DNA of 64,000 nucleotides, taken from Niallia taxi (GTDB lineage: Bacteria; Bacillota; Bacilli; Bacillales; Cytobacillaceae). Positions within the stretch are counted from its first letter, which is position 1, and each line of letters begins with the position of its first letter. Shown one piece after another: positions 9,777-18,864 of this stretch. The notes beneath the pieces were generated by a model. It made no database searches, had not been told where the DNA came from, and was given only the letters and a program-made list of their open reading frames with translations. The position numbers were made by a program, and so were the translations under genes. The stretch is from contig NZ_CP102589.1 of assembly GCF_032818155.1 (NCBI RefSeq), positions 2,156,001 through 2,220,000 on the forward strand, read 5' to 3'.

Positions 9777-10385
9777 ATGAATGTAAAAATATGCGGAATA
9801 AGAGCAGCAGAAGAAGCGCTTTGCGCCGTTCAAAACGGTGCAAAGGCGATCGGATTTGTATTTGCAGACAGCAAGCGGAAAATTGATCCTAAAAAATCCC
9901 GAGCCATTATCGACAAGCTTCCTGAAGATGTTTGGAAGGTTGGTGTGTTTGTAAATGAAACGAAGGAAAGAATCGAAGAAATCGTCCGAATTTCAGGCAT
10001 CAATGTCATTCAGCTGCACGGAGATGAATCAAGTGAATTCGCAGCATCCTTCCAATTACCAGTGATTAAGGCGTTTAGCATAAAAGGGGAAGAAGACTTA
10101 GCAGCAATCGCCGATTTCCAGTCCGATTATATTCTGTTAGATAGTGCGCGTGAACGTTACTTTGGCGGAAATGGCAAAGCATTTGACTGGAATATCGTGA
10201 AGGATTATGACTTTAAGGGAAAAAAAGTCATTCTTGCAGGGGGCTTAAACAAGGAAAATGTTCGTTCAGCAAGCAATATGGTTAACCCATTTATGCTTGA
10301 TGTATCAAGTGGTGTCGAAACAGACGGGAAAAAGGATTTACAGAAGATCGAGTCATTTTTAGGAGAAGCAATTCCTACATACTAA
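9777..10385 (+). CDS. trpF: Phosphoribosylanthranilate isomerase
   Basis: The 202-residue TIM-barrel enzyme carries out the Amadori rearrangement before TrpC. The N-terminal KICGIR block holds the catalytic Cys; the later Asp lies in ILLDSARERYFGG, and the phosphate-binding LAGGLNKEN and LDVSSGVET blocks follow. It lies 12 bases after trpC behind a GAGGAAGTG site. Confidence 0.97.
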   Translation: MNVKICGIRAAEEALCAVQNGAKAIGFVFADSKRKIDPKKSRAIIDKLPEDVWKVGVFVNETKERIEEIVRISGINVIQLHGDESSEFAASFQLPVIKAFSIKGEEDLAAIADFQSDYILLDSARERYFGGNGKAFDWNIVKDYDFKGKKVILAGGLNKENVRSASNMVNPFMLDVSSGVETDGKKDLQKIESFLGEAIPTY

Positions 10386-10403
10386 ATAAGGAGGCAGCAC
10401 ATC

Positions 10404-11606
10404 ATGACAGTAAACTATTCATTTCCAGACAAAACAGGACATTTCGGGATCTACGGGGGAAGGTATGTTCCAGAAACATTAATGACAGCAGTAGTTGAGC
10501 TAGAAAATGCCTATATCGAGGCAAAAAAAGACCCAACCTTTCAAGAGGAATTAGATTATTTATTGAAGGACTATGTTGGCAGAGAAACACCGCTTTATTA
10601 TGCAGAAAGACTAACGAAGCATTTAAAAGGTGCGAAAATTTACTTAAAAAGAGAAGATTTAAATCACACAGGTGCACATAAAATCAACAACGCAATTGGC
10701 CAGGCACTACTTGCAAAAAGAATGGGTAAAACAAAGGTAGTTGCCGAAACAGGAGCTGGTCAGCATGGAGTTGCCACAGCGACAGCTTGTGCTTTACTCG
10801 GATTAGAATGTACGATTTTTATGGGCGAAGAGGATATCAGAAGACAAAAGCTGAACGTATTCCGGATGGAGATGCTTGGTGCAAAGGTGGAAAGTGTTAC
10901 CTCAGGAAGTGCTACCTTGAAGGATGCTTGTAATGAGGCATTACGCTACTGGGTGACAAATGTGATGGATACACACTATATTCTCGGTTCTGTTATGGGA
11001 CCACATCCATTTCCAATGATGGTTCGCGATTTCCAAAGTGTAATCGGCACAGAGACGAAAGCACAGTTCCTTGAAAAGGAAGGAAGATTACCAGAAGCAG
11101 TCATTGCTTGTATCGGCGGCGGCAGCAATGCAATGGGAATGTTCTATCCATTTATTAAGGACGAGGAAGTTGCTCTTTATGGCGTCGAAGCATCAGGACA
11201 TGGTCTGCATACAGATAAACATGCTGCATCATTAACAAAAGGGAAACCAGGTGTATTGCATGGCTCCTATATGTATCTGTTACAGGATGAGGATGGACAA
11301 ATTCAAGAAGCACATAGCATTTCCGCTGGCCTTGATTATCCTGGAGTTGGTCCAGAGCACAGCTATTTAAACGATATTGGCAGAGTGAACTATGAATCAG
11401 TTACAGATGATGAAGCTTTCGAAGCATTGCAGCTGCTATGCCGTCTTGAAGGAATTATTCCTGCATTAGAAAGCTCTCATGCAATCGCCTATTGCTTGAA
11501 GCATGCTCCAAAAATGAAAGAGTCAGAAGCGATTGTTGTTTGTTTATCAGGCAGAGGAGATAAGGATGTTAATACAGTAATGGATAGAATGGGAGTGACA
11601 GAGTAA
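10404..11606 (+). CDS. trpB: Tryptophan synthase beta chain
   Basis: The 400-residue PLP enzyme condenses indole and serine to tryptophan in the alpha2-beta2 complex. The PLP lysine lies in [12 protein letters not shown], the phosphate loop is GGGSNAMG, and ETGAGQHG is the substrate block. A canonical TAAGGAGG site precedes the ATG. The stop overlaps the trpA start by one base. Confidence 0.98.
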   Translation: MTVNYSFPDKTGHFGIYGGRYVPETLMTAVVELENAYIEAKKDPTFQEELDYLLKDYVGRETPLYYAERLTKHLKGAKIYLKREDLNHTGAHKINNAIGQALLAKRMGKTKVVAETGAGQHGVATATACALLGLECTIFMGEEDIRRQKLNVFRMEMLGAKVESVTSGSATLKDACNEALRYWVTNVMDTHYILGSVMGPHPFPMMVRDFQSVIGTETKAQFLEKEGRLPEAVIACIGGGSNAMGMFYPFIKDEEVALYGVEASGHGLHTDKHAASLTKGKPGVLHGSYMYLLQDEDGQIQEAHSISAGLDYPGVGPEHSYLNDIGRVNYESVTDDEAFEALQLLCRLEGIIPALESSHAIAYCLKHAPKMKESEAIVVCLSGRGDKDVNTVMDRMGVTE

Positions 11607-12385
11607 TGACGACAATTGCTGAACGTTTTGACGAAGTGAAAAGAAATGGCGACAAAGCCTTTGTTCCGTATATTATGGCAGGCGACGGTGGCTTGGAAAC
11701 ATTAGAGGAAAAAATTAAATTCCTTGAAAATGCTGGAGCAACAGCAATTGAGCTTGGCATCCCATTTTCTGACCCTGTTGCAGATGGACCTATCATCCAA
11801 GCTGCTGGAATTCGTGCACTTCAAGCAGGAACAACATTGAAAAAAGTATTTGATACTTTAGCATCCTTTCGTGAGACGACAACAATCCCGATTGTTTTTA
11901 TGACCTATTTAAATCCAATTCTGGCTTATGGCATCGAGGCATTTTTTGCATCATGTGAAAAATCTGGCGTAAACGGATTAATTGTCCCTGATATGCCGAT
12001 TGAAGAAGAGGGCCTACTGCTGTCCTCTGCCCAAAAGCATCAAGTCGAAATCATTCGCCTCGTAACATTGACAAGTTCAATTGACAGAATTGCGCAGATT
12101 GCCAAAAAAGGAAACGGTTTTTTATATGCAGTTACTGTAACAGGAATAACTGGCTCACGCACAGTATTCCAAGCGCAATTAGGTGAACATTTGCTTAAGG
12201 TGAAAGAAGTAAGCCCCATCCCTGTATTGGCAGGCTTCGGCATCTCCACACCTGAGCATGTTAAGGAAATGACTAAGCATTGTGATGGCGTTATTGTCGG
12301 CAGCAAAATTGTCGAGCTGTTTCATAAGAATGAATTAGATGAGATCAAAAGCTTAATTGCAGCAAGCAAGAAGGTATCCGTTTAG
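11606..12385 (+). CDS. trpA: Tryptophan synthase alpha chain
   Basis: The 259-residue alpha subunit cleaves indole-3-glycerol phosphate, and indole passes to TrpB. Catalytic Glu in AIELGIPFSDPVADGP and the second acid in GLIVPDMP are present, as are the phosphate loops near the C-terminus (GFGIST and VIVGSKIV). It is the last gene of the operon and ends 23 bases before a strong terminator stem. Confidence 0.97.
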   Translation: MTTIAERFDEVKRNGDKAFVPYIMAGDGGLETLEEKIKFLENAGATAIELGIPFSDPVADGPIIQAAGIRALQAGTTLKKVFDTLASFRETTTIPIVFMTYLNPILAYGIEAFFASCEKSGVNGLIVPDMPIEEEGLLLSSAQKHQVEIIRLVTLTSSIDRIAQIAKKGNGFLYAVTVTGITGSRTVFQAQLGEHLLKVKEVSPIPVLAGFGISTPEHVKEMTKHCDGVIVGSKIVELFHKNELDEIKSLIAASKKVSV

Positions 12386-12404
12386 AAATATCTTCTGTAA
12401 TTTT

Positions 12405-12448
12405 TAAAAAATAAAACTGGTGGATTAACTGTCTGCCAGTTTTATTTG
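12405..12448 (+). terminator. Terminator of the trp operon
   Basis: AAATAAAACTGG (12409-12420) pairs perfectly with CCAGTTTTATTT (12436-12447). The A-run upstream and T-run downstream could let it work on both strands. Confidence 0.9.
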
Positions 12449-12543
12449 CATGAAGAGAAAATCTCCTTTTGACAATTATTTCGTTCATTAGTGATAAACC
12501 AACGGTGAAAAATAATATAAATAAAATAGGATGGAGGTAATGT

Positions 12544-12834
12544 ATGATTGCGATTGTTCTTCTTACCTTAGTTATTTTATTGATTCCATTTTTATTTCTT
12601 TTTTTCAATCTAAAAAAACAAACGAAAACACGTCGTATCCTCCTCATTTTAGGGTACTTCATCTGTGCTGCACCTATGGTCTATGTGGTTATAGACGATT
12701 GGATAAATCATTACGAAGATGCAAATATCGGTTTAGGTCTGGGGATATTTTTAACATGGGGGCTTACAGCCTGCGTTTATTTAGGATGGTGCATTTTTTC
12801 TGTTATTAAAGCAATCCGTAAAGCTAATAAATAG
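12544..12834 (+). CDS. Small membrane protein, unknown
   Basis: The 96-residue protein has three hydrophobic segments: residues 3-20, about 30-50 and about 62-84. Basic loops lie between them (KKQTKTRR and the Lys/Arg-rich end). ATG 12544 follows GGAGGTAATGT, an excellent site, which decides this frame over the overlapping frame that starts at 12531. I do not recognise a family. It stands alone between the trp terminator and the hydrolase gene. Confidence 0.7.
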   Translation: MIAIVLLTLVILLIPFLFLFFNLKKQTKTRRILLILGYFICAAPMVYVVIDDWINHYEDANIGLGLGIFLTWGLTACVYLGWCIFSVIKAIRKANK

Positions 12835-12985
12835 ATTTTTATTGTTTAGCTGTGTAACCTGAACCTAACTACCTATATTTAAAACTCTTTTAATGGTTCT
12901 GTAAAAAGATAGGAAAAACAGTTGTAAAAACTAATGGTATTAGTTATTATGTTAATTAGATTAGTTTTGCGATGAGAGGAGCAAT

Positions 12986-13687
12986 ATGATGCGAATAACG
13001 AAAATTGGCAATATTTATCAACTTTCCTTTATGCCCCGATTCTTTCCTGTAAATTGTTATTTTGTTGAAGAAAAGGAAGGCTTGACCTTGATTGATTGTG
13101 CACTACCTTACAGCAGTAAACATATTCTTGCAGCTGCTAAGAAAGTAAATAAACCTATTACTCGGATTGTGCTGACACATGCCCATGATGACCATGTTGG
13201 ATCATTGGACGCATTAAAGGAAGCATTGCCACATGCTCCTGTCTATATTTCTAGAAGAGATTCTCGCCTTTTAAAGGGGGATACTGGACTTGAATCAGGT
13301 GAGCCTGACACCCCTATTCGCGGGGGAGTACCTAAAAAGATAATAACGAAGCCAGATATATTGTTAGAGGACGGTGATGAAATAGGAGCTTTGCTGACCA
13401 TTTCAACTCCTGGACACACTCCAGGTTCATTATCCTTTTTCGATAAAAGCAGCAGAGCGATAATTACAGGTGACGCCTTGCAAACACGAGGAGGCGTAGC
13501 TGTTGCGGGTCAACTAAATCCGCTGTTTCCATTTCCGGCATTTGCAACATGGAATAAGGAGCTTGCTTTAAACAGTGCAAACAAGCTGCTGGAATTATCT
13601 CCTTATGTCCTTGCTGTCGGCCATGGTAAGATGATTACAGACCCAGCTGGTCTCATGAAAAAGGCAATAGAACGCAGTCAAAAATAA
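12986..13687 (+). CDS. Metallo-beta-lactamase-fold hydrolase
   Basis: The 233-residue protein has the zinc-binding THAHDDH motif at residues 64-70. Further ligands are the His in STPGHTPGSL, the Asp in ITGDALQ and the His in AVGHGKM. It belongs to the YflN-like branch of the fold; substrates range from lactones and glyoxalase-type thioesters to others and cannot be fixed here. It lies 26 bases upstream of a TetR gene on the same strand, so the two probably form one transcript in which the regulator may control the hydrolase. Confidence 0.87.
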   Translation: MMRITKIGNIYQLSFMPRFFPVNCYFVEEKEGLTLIDCALPYSSKHILAAAKKVNKPITRIVLTHAHDDHVGSLDALKEALPHAPVYISRRDSRLLKGDTGLESGEPDTPIRGGVPKKIITKPDILLEDGDEIGALLTISTPGHTPGSLSFFDKSSRAIITGDALQTRGGVAVAGQLNPLFPFPAFATWNKELALNSANKLLELSPYVLAVGHGKMITDPAGLMKKAIERSQK

Positions 13688-13713
13688 AGAGAAGCTCGAA
13701 GGGAAGTTCCGAT

Positions 13714-14307
13714 ATGTCGCCAAGACCTGGACTGGATTTACAAACAATTTTAAAAACTGCTACAAAACTCGCTGATACAAATGGTCTTGAAGCAGTTACT
13801 TTAGCCACATTAGCTACAACGCTGCAAGTTAAATCACCGTCCCTATATAATCATGTAAAAGGATTACAAGTATTAAAAATTGAAATGGCAAAATACGGAT
13901 ATAGGCAGCTGAATGACCAATTAGCTGAAGCTGCCATTGGCCGCTCGCAAGATGCTGCTGTTCATCATCTCGGCAAGAGGTATGTAAGCTTTGTCCGCAG
14001 TCACCCTGGGCTATATGAGGCAATGCTTCGTGCACCTCGTGCAGCAGATGAGGAGCTTGAAGCTATTCAAAGCAGAAGTATTCAAATCGTCCTTCAGGTG
14101 ATGAACGAATACAAGCTTGGCGAGGAAGAAACCCTGCATGCTGTCAGGGGATTAAGAAGTATTCTGCATGGATTCGCATCCCTGGAACAAAACGGGGAAT
14201 TTGGTTTGCCATTAAAGCTTGATATAAGCCTAGCGCTGGCGTTAAATGCTTATCTTGCAGGTATTAAAGCATTAAATGACATTAATAGTTCTTTACGTGG
14301 AAGCTGA
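13714..14307 (+). CDS. TetR-family regulator with WHG-type C-terminal domain
   Basis: The 197-residue regulator has a helix-turn-helix at about residues 28-48 (LATTLQVKSPSLYNHVKG, ending in the YNHVK block of TetR proteins). The C-terminal region resembles the TetR-C-33/WHG ligand domain. AAGGGAAG lies ahead of the ATG. It is placed directly behind the hydrolase gene. No clear palindrome was found ahead of the hydrolase, so its target remains a guess. Confidence 0.85.
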   Translation: MSPRPGLDLQTILKTATKLADTNGLEAVTLATLATTLQVKSPSLYNHVKGLQVLKIEMAKYGYRQLNDQLAEAAIGRSQDAAVHHLGKRYVSFVRSHPGLYEAMLRAPRAADEELEAIQSRSIQIVLQVMNEYKLGEEETLHAVRGLRSILHGFASLEQNGEFGLPLKLDISLALALNAYLAGIKALNDINSSLRGS

Positions 14308-14656
14308 TTGTTTGATTAAATTAGTTATCCATATAGAAGGTTTGTTTGTATTTTTAGTAAGTATTTATTTGTACAGCTAAACGCTATTTAGCCTGGCTGT
14401 TATTTATTTTTTTATTACTTAATCTAGTCTAATTGATCAATAATCAATTAGGCTCCATCTGATATAACCCCTATTTGACACACAGCTAGTGGATCATTGT
14501 GATAAGGACAGGATATATGGTCACTGGATGCATTTGGATTTCATTCTTTCAGCACATATCGGATTAGTCAGGATAATGGGTTATCGGGTAAAGTACCTTC
14601 ATAATTTTAAAAATATACAAATGAATAGACTATAAATCGTAATAAAAACCTTTCAT
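14308..14656. other. Intergenic stretch, no gene seen
   Basis: This 349-base stretch is A+T-rich, and every frame is broken by stops. It holds a weak hairpin near 14373-14400 (ACAGC and GCTGT arms followed by a T-rich run), which may terminate the upstream TetR gene. Nothing else convincing is visible. Confidence 0.5.
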
Positions 14657-14712
14657 TTGACAGGAGCATATGATTATACTAATTTAATAGTGAATTATTA
14701 ATTCATTATTAA
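14657..14712 (+). promoter_or_regulatory. Promoter with 12-5-12 inverted-repeat operator, tetR side
   Basis: TTGACA (14657-14662), 17 bases and TAATTT (14680-14685) form a sigma-A promoter. Overlapping its start region at 14684-14712 is an inverted repeat with arms TTAATAGTGAAT and ATTCATTATTAA around a 5-base spacer (one mismatch). The same repeat occurs ahead of the amidohydrolase gene, so this is probably the binding site of the TetR protein coded right after it. Confidence 0.82.
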
Positions 14713-14715
14713 GAG

Positions 14716-15330
14716 GTGTTTATTATTCAAGCAAAAAAAGAGGAAGTAAAAAAACAAATTGAAGCTGCGGCATTAAAAGTATTTTTTGAAAAAGGTTTTT
14801 CAAAGGCGAAAATGAGTGATATTGCAGAAGAAATTAATATCTCAGTTGGCAATATATATACGTATTTTAAAAACAAAAATGAGCTGTTTTATACAGTAGT
14901 TCCAGCATCCTTAGTAGATTATTTGCAAACAATATTAGTGGAAAGCATACATATCGTAAATCAGAACTTTTTTGACGATACGAATGAAAAAGAGGCTGCA
15001 ATTTATCAAGAACAAATCCATCTATTAACGGAATATCATATGCAAATTGTCATTATTTTTGAAAAAAGTCATGGTACTATTTACAGCAATGCCAAAAACG
15101 AACTAATAGATTTAATGATCGCAACAAAAAAGCCGTACATGAAGAACACCCACAAAAAATCCGATATTAACAAGGAAGAAAACATTATTTTATTAAACAT
15201 TCTTGCTAATAGCTTCGTCGATATGATATTGGATTTACTAAAGCGCGAGATGAGCGTAGAAAGCAGAAAACGAATTTTTGAAATGCTTAATATTTACCGA
15301 CTGCATGGAGTAAAAAGCTTAAATGAATAG
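14716..15330 (+). CDS. TetR-family regulator of the adjacent amidohydrolase
   Basis: The 204-residue TetR/AcrR protein has the standard N-terminal helix-turn-helix (ALKVFFEKGFSKAKMSDIA through VGNIYTYFKNKNELF). The rest is a divergent ligand domain. The nearest canonical start is GTG 14716, but that codon lies inside the AAGAGGTG binding site. The best-spaced codon is the ATT at 14725, six bases after the site, so a non-standard start is possible. The operator pair at 14684 and 15390 points to repression of itself and of the amidohydrolase. Confidence 0.82.
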   Translation: MFIIQAKKEEVKKQIEAAALKVFFEKGFSKAKMSDIAEEINISVGNIYTYFKNKNELFYTVVPASLVDYLQTILVESIHIVNQNFFDDTNEKEAAIYQEQIHLLTEYHMQIVIIFEKSHGTIYSNAKNELIDLMIATKKPYMKNTHKKSDINKEENIILLNILANSFVDMILDLLKREMSVESRKRIFEMLNIYRLHGVKSLNE

Positions 15331-15389
15331 TAAGTGATTCACCGATATACGCCCAAATTGTATAGAGGTGCTATCGCTTTTTTTTATCA

Positions 15390-15418
15390 TTAATAATGAA
15401 TGGATAATTCATTATTAA
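15390..15418 (+). promoter_or_regulatory. Perfect 12-5-12 operator before the amidohydrolase
   Basis: TTAATAATGAAT (15390-15401) and ATTCATTATTAA (15407-15418) are exact reverse complements around GGATA. The right arm is identical to that of the site at 14701-14712. It lies 21 bases before the start codon. Confidence 0.85.
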
Positions 15419-15439
15419 ATGTAAGGAGGACAATATTTC

Positions 15440-16741
15440 ATGAAGACAGGTTACGCATTAAAGAACTGCCAGGTAATATATGGAGAGATGGGAAAAAAAG
15501 CTGATACAAATAGGACTATTTTAATTAATGAACAAGGGATAATTCAGGATATCGGAAAATCAGACGATCTTTCAGTTCCAAGTAATTATGAAACGGTGGA
15601 TATTTCAGGGAAATATGTAATGCCGGGCCTCATCAATGCCCATGTCCATCTTTTTGCGGATGGTAAACCTTTTTCATTGTCTGTCAGTGAAGGAATGCTG
15701 AATTTTGCGTATCATCATATCTTGGATACGAAAATTGGCAGAAGTGTATTAAAGAAACGAATGAAAAAAAACGCCATTACTGCACTTCACGCTGGTGTAA
15801 CAACGATGCGCAGTGTTGGAGAATTTTTCTATCAGGATGTTCACTTAAGGGATGAAATAAAGGCAAACAAATTTGTTGGACCAAATCTGCTTGTATCGGG
15901 ATATTTTCTGAGTGTGACAGGCGGACACGGGGCACCTTATTTGGCTTTAGTCGGCGACTCTCCTTGGGAAGCGCGCAAAAATGTCAGAATAAATGTTAAA
16001 AACGGAGTGGACTTAATCAAAATTTGTGTCACTGGCGGTGTTACTGATGCAAAAATGGTCGGTGAAGCTGGCCGCTTACAGATGACAGAGGAAGAGGTTG
16101 CTGCCATTTGTAAGGAAGCACATAAACTCGGCATGCGCGTTGCAGCACATGTAGAAAGCACAGAGGGAGTAAGAATCGCTCTTCGAGGTGGAGTAGATAC
16201 GATTGAACATGGTGCAGAGATGGATGAAGAAATTATCACATTATATAAAAAAAATCCTAACGCATTAAAGGGCTACACGGCATTAATACCTACATTGCAG
16301 GCAGGTTATCCTAGTGCAAAATTAGACAGAAGTCTTACAAGGGTGAGTGAAACAGTGAAGGAAAACTCGCGACTTGTCTATGATTCCATGCTGAAAGGAG
16401 TACAGCAGGCAGTAAAATATGATATTAAAATGGGAATTGGAACAGATGCAGCCATGCCATTTGTGACCCACTATGATATTTGGCGGGAATTAGACCATCT
16501 TATGAGACAAACAAATCTGAACCCAATCCAACTGATTGAAAAAGTTACAAAAACAAATGCAGAAATTTTAGGAATCGATGACCTGACAGGGACAATAGAG
16601 CTTGGAAAACAAGCAGATTTAATCGTGCTAGACCAAAATCCGTTAGACAATATAAAAGCATTGGCGGATATATCAATGGTTATGGTTAAAGGCAATCTTA
16701 TTAAAGCGCCAGCTGTTAAAAGAATGAAGGAAGTGGATTAG
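15440..16741 (+). CDS. Metal-dependent amidohydrolase (imidazolonepropionase/prolidase-like)
   Basis: The 433-residue amidohydrolase-superfamily enzyme has the metal motif NAHVHLF with His68 and His70. It also has GLDLIK-type (GVDLIKICVTGG) and VAAHVES blocks, TIEHGAEMD, and the catalytic Asp in GIGTDAAMPF. The C-terminal beta-sandwich ends with the usual GKQADLIVLDQNPLDNI. Such proteins hydrolyse cyclic amides or dipeptides, sometimes drugs or toxins; no signal peptide is present, so it is cytoplasmic. GTAAGGAGG lies ahead of the ATG. The shared operator ties it to the TetR gene, which suggests a substrate that acts as inducer. Confidence 0.88.
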   Translation: MKTGYALKNCQVIYGEMGKKADTNRTILINEQGIIQDIGKSDDLSVPSNYETVDISGKYVMPGLINAHVHLFADGKPFSLSVSEGMLNFAYHHILDTKIGRSVLKKRMKKNAITALHAGVTTMRSVGEFFYQDVHLRDEIKANKFVGPNLLVSGYFLSVTGGHGAPYLALVGDSPWEARKNVRINVKNGVDLIKICVTGGVTDAKMVGEAGRLQMTEEEVAAICKEAHKLGMRVAAHVESTEGVRIALRGGVDTIEHGAEMDEEIITLYKKNPNALKGYTALIPTLQAGYPSAKLDRSLTRVSETVKENSRLVYDSMLKGVQQAVKYDIKMGIGTDAAMPFVTHYDIWRELDHLMRQTNLNPIQLIEKVTKTNAEILGIDDLTGTIELGKQADLIVLDQNPLDNIKALADISMVMVKGNLIKAPAVKRMKEVD

Positions 16742-16787
16742 CTGCTTGATTTGGTTTGGTAGATTGGAAGATTGATAGAGAAAAAAT

Positions 16788-16834
16788 AATGAAAAACACT
16801 TGCCAATTCAATGGCCGAAAAGTGTTTTTCATTT
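16788..16834. terminator. Bidirectional terminator
   Basis: AATGAAAAACACTT (16788-16801) pairs with AAGTGTTTTTCATT (16820-16833). It serves the amidohydrolase on the plus strand and the DUF4275-like gene on the minus strand. Confidence 0.85.
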
Positions 16835-17246
16835 ATTTGCGTTGAATAAAATATGGACCGCATTCTGTTTCATGTGTCATGATAAAAGTCCATTTGTTAT
16901 TCCAATCCATTACATACATGTCATTATAATACATATCACCTTCTATATAAGGTAGGTCCTTTATTGTAAGTGTGTCTGCATGCTCATATAGGTATGCGTC
17001 ATCAATAAACTGATAAAATATTGTATATTTATGCTTGGCTTGCTGATGAAATGCTGTTATTGCATCATCTTGCTTAAGACATTTTACCTTTTCCCAAGAA
17101 CATAAGTGCCACAGAAAATCATTCAGCCAAATCTCCTGTTGTTCTTTTAAGGAAAGATGGCTTGCAAAACATTCACGCCATCTACCACGCAAGTATGTTC
17201 CCCACTTCGGAATTTCCAGTTGCTTTAATTGTTTCTTTTCAATAAT
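16833..17246 (-). CDS. DUF4275-like protein, start codon unusual
   Basis: The protein has many Trp, Tyr and His residues (RGRWRECFASHLS, WLNDFLWHLCSWEK, YNDMYVMDWNNKWTFIMTHE) and resembles DUF4275 proteins of bacilli; function unknown. The first canonical start is TTG 17192, giving 119 residues. Upstream the frame stays open and adds conserved-looking residues (EIPKWGTYLRGRW) up to three ATT codons at 17243-17249, right behind AGAAAGGAAG. I extend it to the middle ATT, giving 137 residues, close to the expected length. It may really start at ATT or may have lost its ATG. Confidence 0.6.
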   Translation of the reverse strand: MIEKKQLKQLEIPKWGTYLRGRWRECFASHLSLKEQQEIWLNDFLWHLCSWEKVKCLKQDDAITAFHQQAKHKYTIFYQFIDDAYLYEHADTLTIKDLPYIEGDMYYNDMYVMDWNNKWTFIMTHETECGPYFIQRK

Positions 17247-17449
17247 AATAAGCTTCCTTTCTAGAACTTAAATGTAGTGAATTCCTAGCACACATATCTT
17301 GTATTTTTCTGCTGATATTCTTATATATTACTGTATTTGAACAAGACCGAATACAAATTGGGATAAATTTCTATATAATAGATTAGTATATATGTAAATT
17401 TAGGAGAATGGGTTTTTAAGTTATGAATTAAATATATGTACTAGGTGAT

Positions 17450-17968
17450 GTGATGGGTGAAAAATTAAAGAAAATAGAGCTAAGCCAATTAGTTCAAGTA
17501 AATCATGTGAACAGAAATTCACTTCATGCGGAAGTTCTACATTTCTTTTATAAAATGATAGGGGAAGTTTGTAAAGAAAAATACCCTAATACGATAAAAC
17601 AGTTGCTGCAGTTATCATTACAAAATCCATTTCCGTATCAAGATTCATCTAAAATTCAACAAGATTTTAAAAAGCAATTATTAGAAGAAGACTGCTTAAT
17701 CGCTGATTTAAATACATATTGGATGATGATCGCAGGTAGTTTAAGTTTCCTCATAAGAGGTCAATCTAGGAACATCTCTCCTAAATCAATTGCGTGGTTG
17801 CAAATGTCTTTCTTTGAAATTTTTAAACAATATCAATTTTTGGAACCTCATATTGATCAATATCCTTATTTTTATAAAGAGTATATTCATTTCGATAAAG
17901 CACGCCATTTCATAGTATTTTACTTATTTCTTCAATCATCAAATGATGTAATCAGGGAAGAATTGTAA
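17450..17968 (+). CDS. YxiJ-like hypothetical protein
   Basis: The protein of about 171 residues has no membrane segment or signal peptide. The stretch NPFPYQDSSKIQQDF followed by CLIADLNTYWMMIAGSLSFLI recalls the YxiJ-like family of Bacillus, some of which sit near WapA-type contact toxins; the function is unknown. GTG 17450 and ATG 17453 both follow AGGTGAT; ATG is slightly better spaced. It stands alone on the plus strand. Confidence 0.62.
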   Translation: MMGEKLKKIELSQLVQVNHVNRNSLHAEVLHFFYKMIGEVCKEKYPNTIKQLLQLSLQNPFPYQDSSKIQQDFKKQLLEEDCLIADLNTYWMMIAGSLSFLIRGQSRNISPKSIAWLQMSFFEIFKQYQFLEPHIDQYPYFYKEYIHFDKARHFIVFYLFLQSSNDVIREEL

Positions 17969-18064
17969 GAGCTAGAAGGAATAGCATGCCTTTGTGTTGA
18001 ATCTGTATATCGATAAGAAAAGCAATAATCTGTTTTGCTAAATATTCTACTAGGAGCTGAAATA

Positions 18065-18445
18065 ATGTTCAATCAAAACAAAATGATTCCCACACAAGGA
18101 ACAGAAGTAGAAGTAGATAATATTTATACTATTTTACCTCCACCTGGAACAATTATTGGTGAGGCAACAGAAGCAGAAATGGATAAAGCAGCAGAGCTAG
18201 AAATTAAGCATATGGCCTTCGTTCGCTTGCAAGACATGAACATACAATTTGATGGTACATCTTATAAAGAGCTATTAAAGGATTTTCAAGAATTTGAAGC
18301 AGAGACAACTGCTTTTTGGAGAGATATTGCAAGAAGGTTAGCTGTTCCGTATGAGTGGCCAATCAGAATTGACCATGCAAATGGACCAATTTATCTTGGC
18401 GAGCATGATATATACGTGGAAGAGGAAGAAGAGACAGAAGATTGA
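18065..18445 (+). CDS. Hypothetical cytoplasmic protein
   Basis: The 126-residue acidic protein ends in an EEEEETED tail. It has a proline-containing N-terminal block (TILPPPGTIIGEATEAEM) and a Trp-rich C-terminal half (FWRDIARRLAVPYEWP). I do not recognise a family. A GTG-type start upstream at 18035 is possible, but TAGGAG placed eight bases ahead of ATG 18065 decides for the shorter form. A good terminator follows. Confidence 0.65.
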   Translation: MFNQNKMIPTQGTEVEVDNIYTILPPPGTIIGEATEAEMDKAAELEIKHMAFVRLQDMNIQFDGTSYKELLKDFQEFEAETTAFWRDIARRLAVPYEWPIRIDHANGPIYLGEHDIYVEEEEETED

Positions 18446-18471
18446 TTGCTCCTTTATGGTAGCAGTCTATA

Positions 18472-18511
18472 AATCAAGTCAGCCCCAAGACCGGCTGACT
18501 TGATTTTTTTT
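18472..18511 (+). terminator. Rho-independent terminator
   Basis: AATCAAGTCAGCC and GGCTGACTTGATT form a 13-bp stem with an 8-base loop, then seven T. Confidence 0.9.
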
Positions 18512-18666
18512 GCGTAGATTGTGATGGAACAAACATTTAGCCATTATGTGTTGCTGTAGTTTTAATGAAAAGAAATAAAAAACAAGAATTACTTGAATTT
18601 ATTTCCAAATTAATGTAAGGTATATATAACATTTGTAATATATATATTGCTTTTGGTGGTGATGCT

Positions 18667-18864
18667 GTGAAAAATCATGTGAAAATTTCCAGAATGAAAA
18701 CCTCAATGACGCAAGAACAATTGGCAAGAAATGTTGGGGTTACAAGGCAAACTATTGGATTAATTGAAAAGGGGATGTATAACCCCAGTCTTAATTTATG
18801 TATTGCCATTGCTAAACAGCTTAATAAAACATTAGATGAATTATTTTGGGAGGTAGAAGAATAA
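18667..18864 (+). CDS. Compact XRE/Cro-CI-type HTH regulator
   Basis: The 65-residue protein is a single HTH_3 domain: [22 protein letters not shown] is the helix-turn-helix, and the [10 protein letters not shown] end is typical of small Bacillus regulators that precede a membrane protein gene. GTG start behind GGTGGTGAT. Its stop overlaps by one base the ATG of the interrupted membrane gene that follows, so the two were co-translated. Confidence 0.85.
   Translation: MKNHVKISRMKTSMTQEQLARNVGVTRQTIGLIEKGMYNPSLNLCIAIAKQLNKTLDELFWEVEE

Noticed and set aside
8167..9778. Minus-strand open frames inside trpD and trpC
   Set aside because: They are antisense shadows of strongly conserved trp genes without starts of their own.
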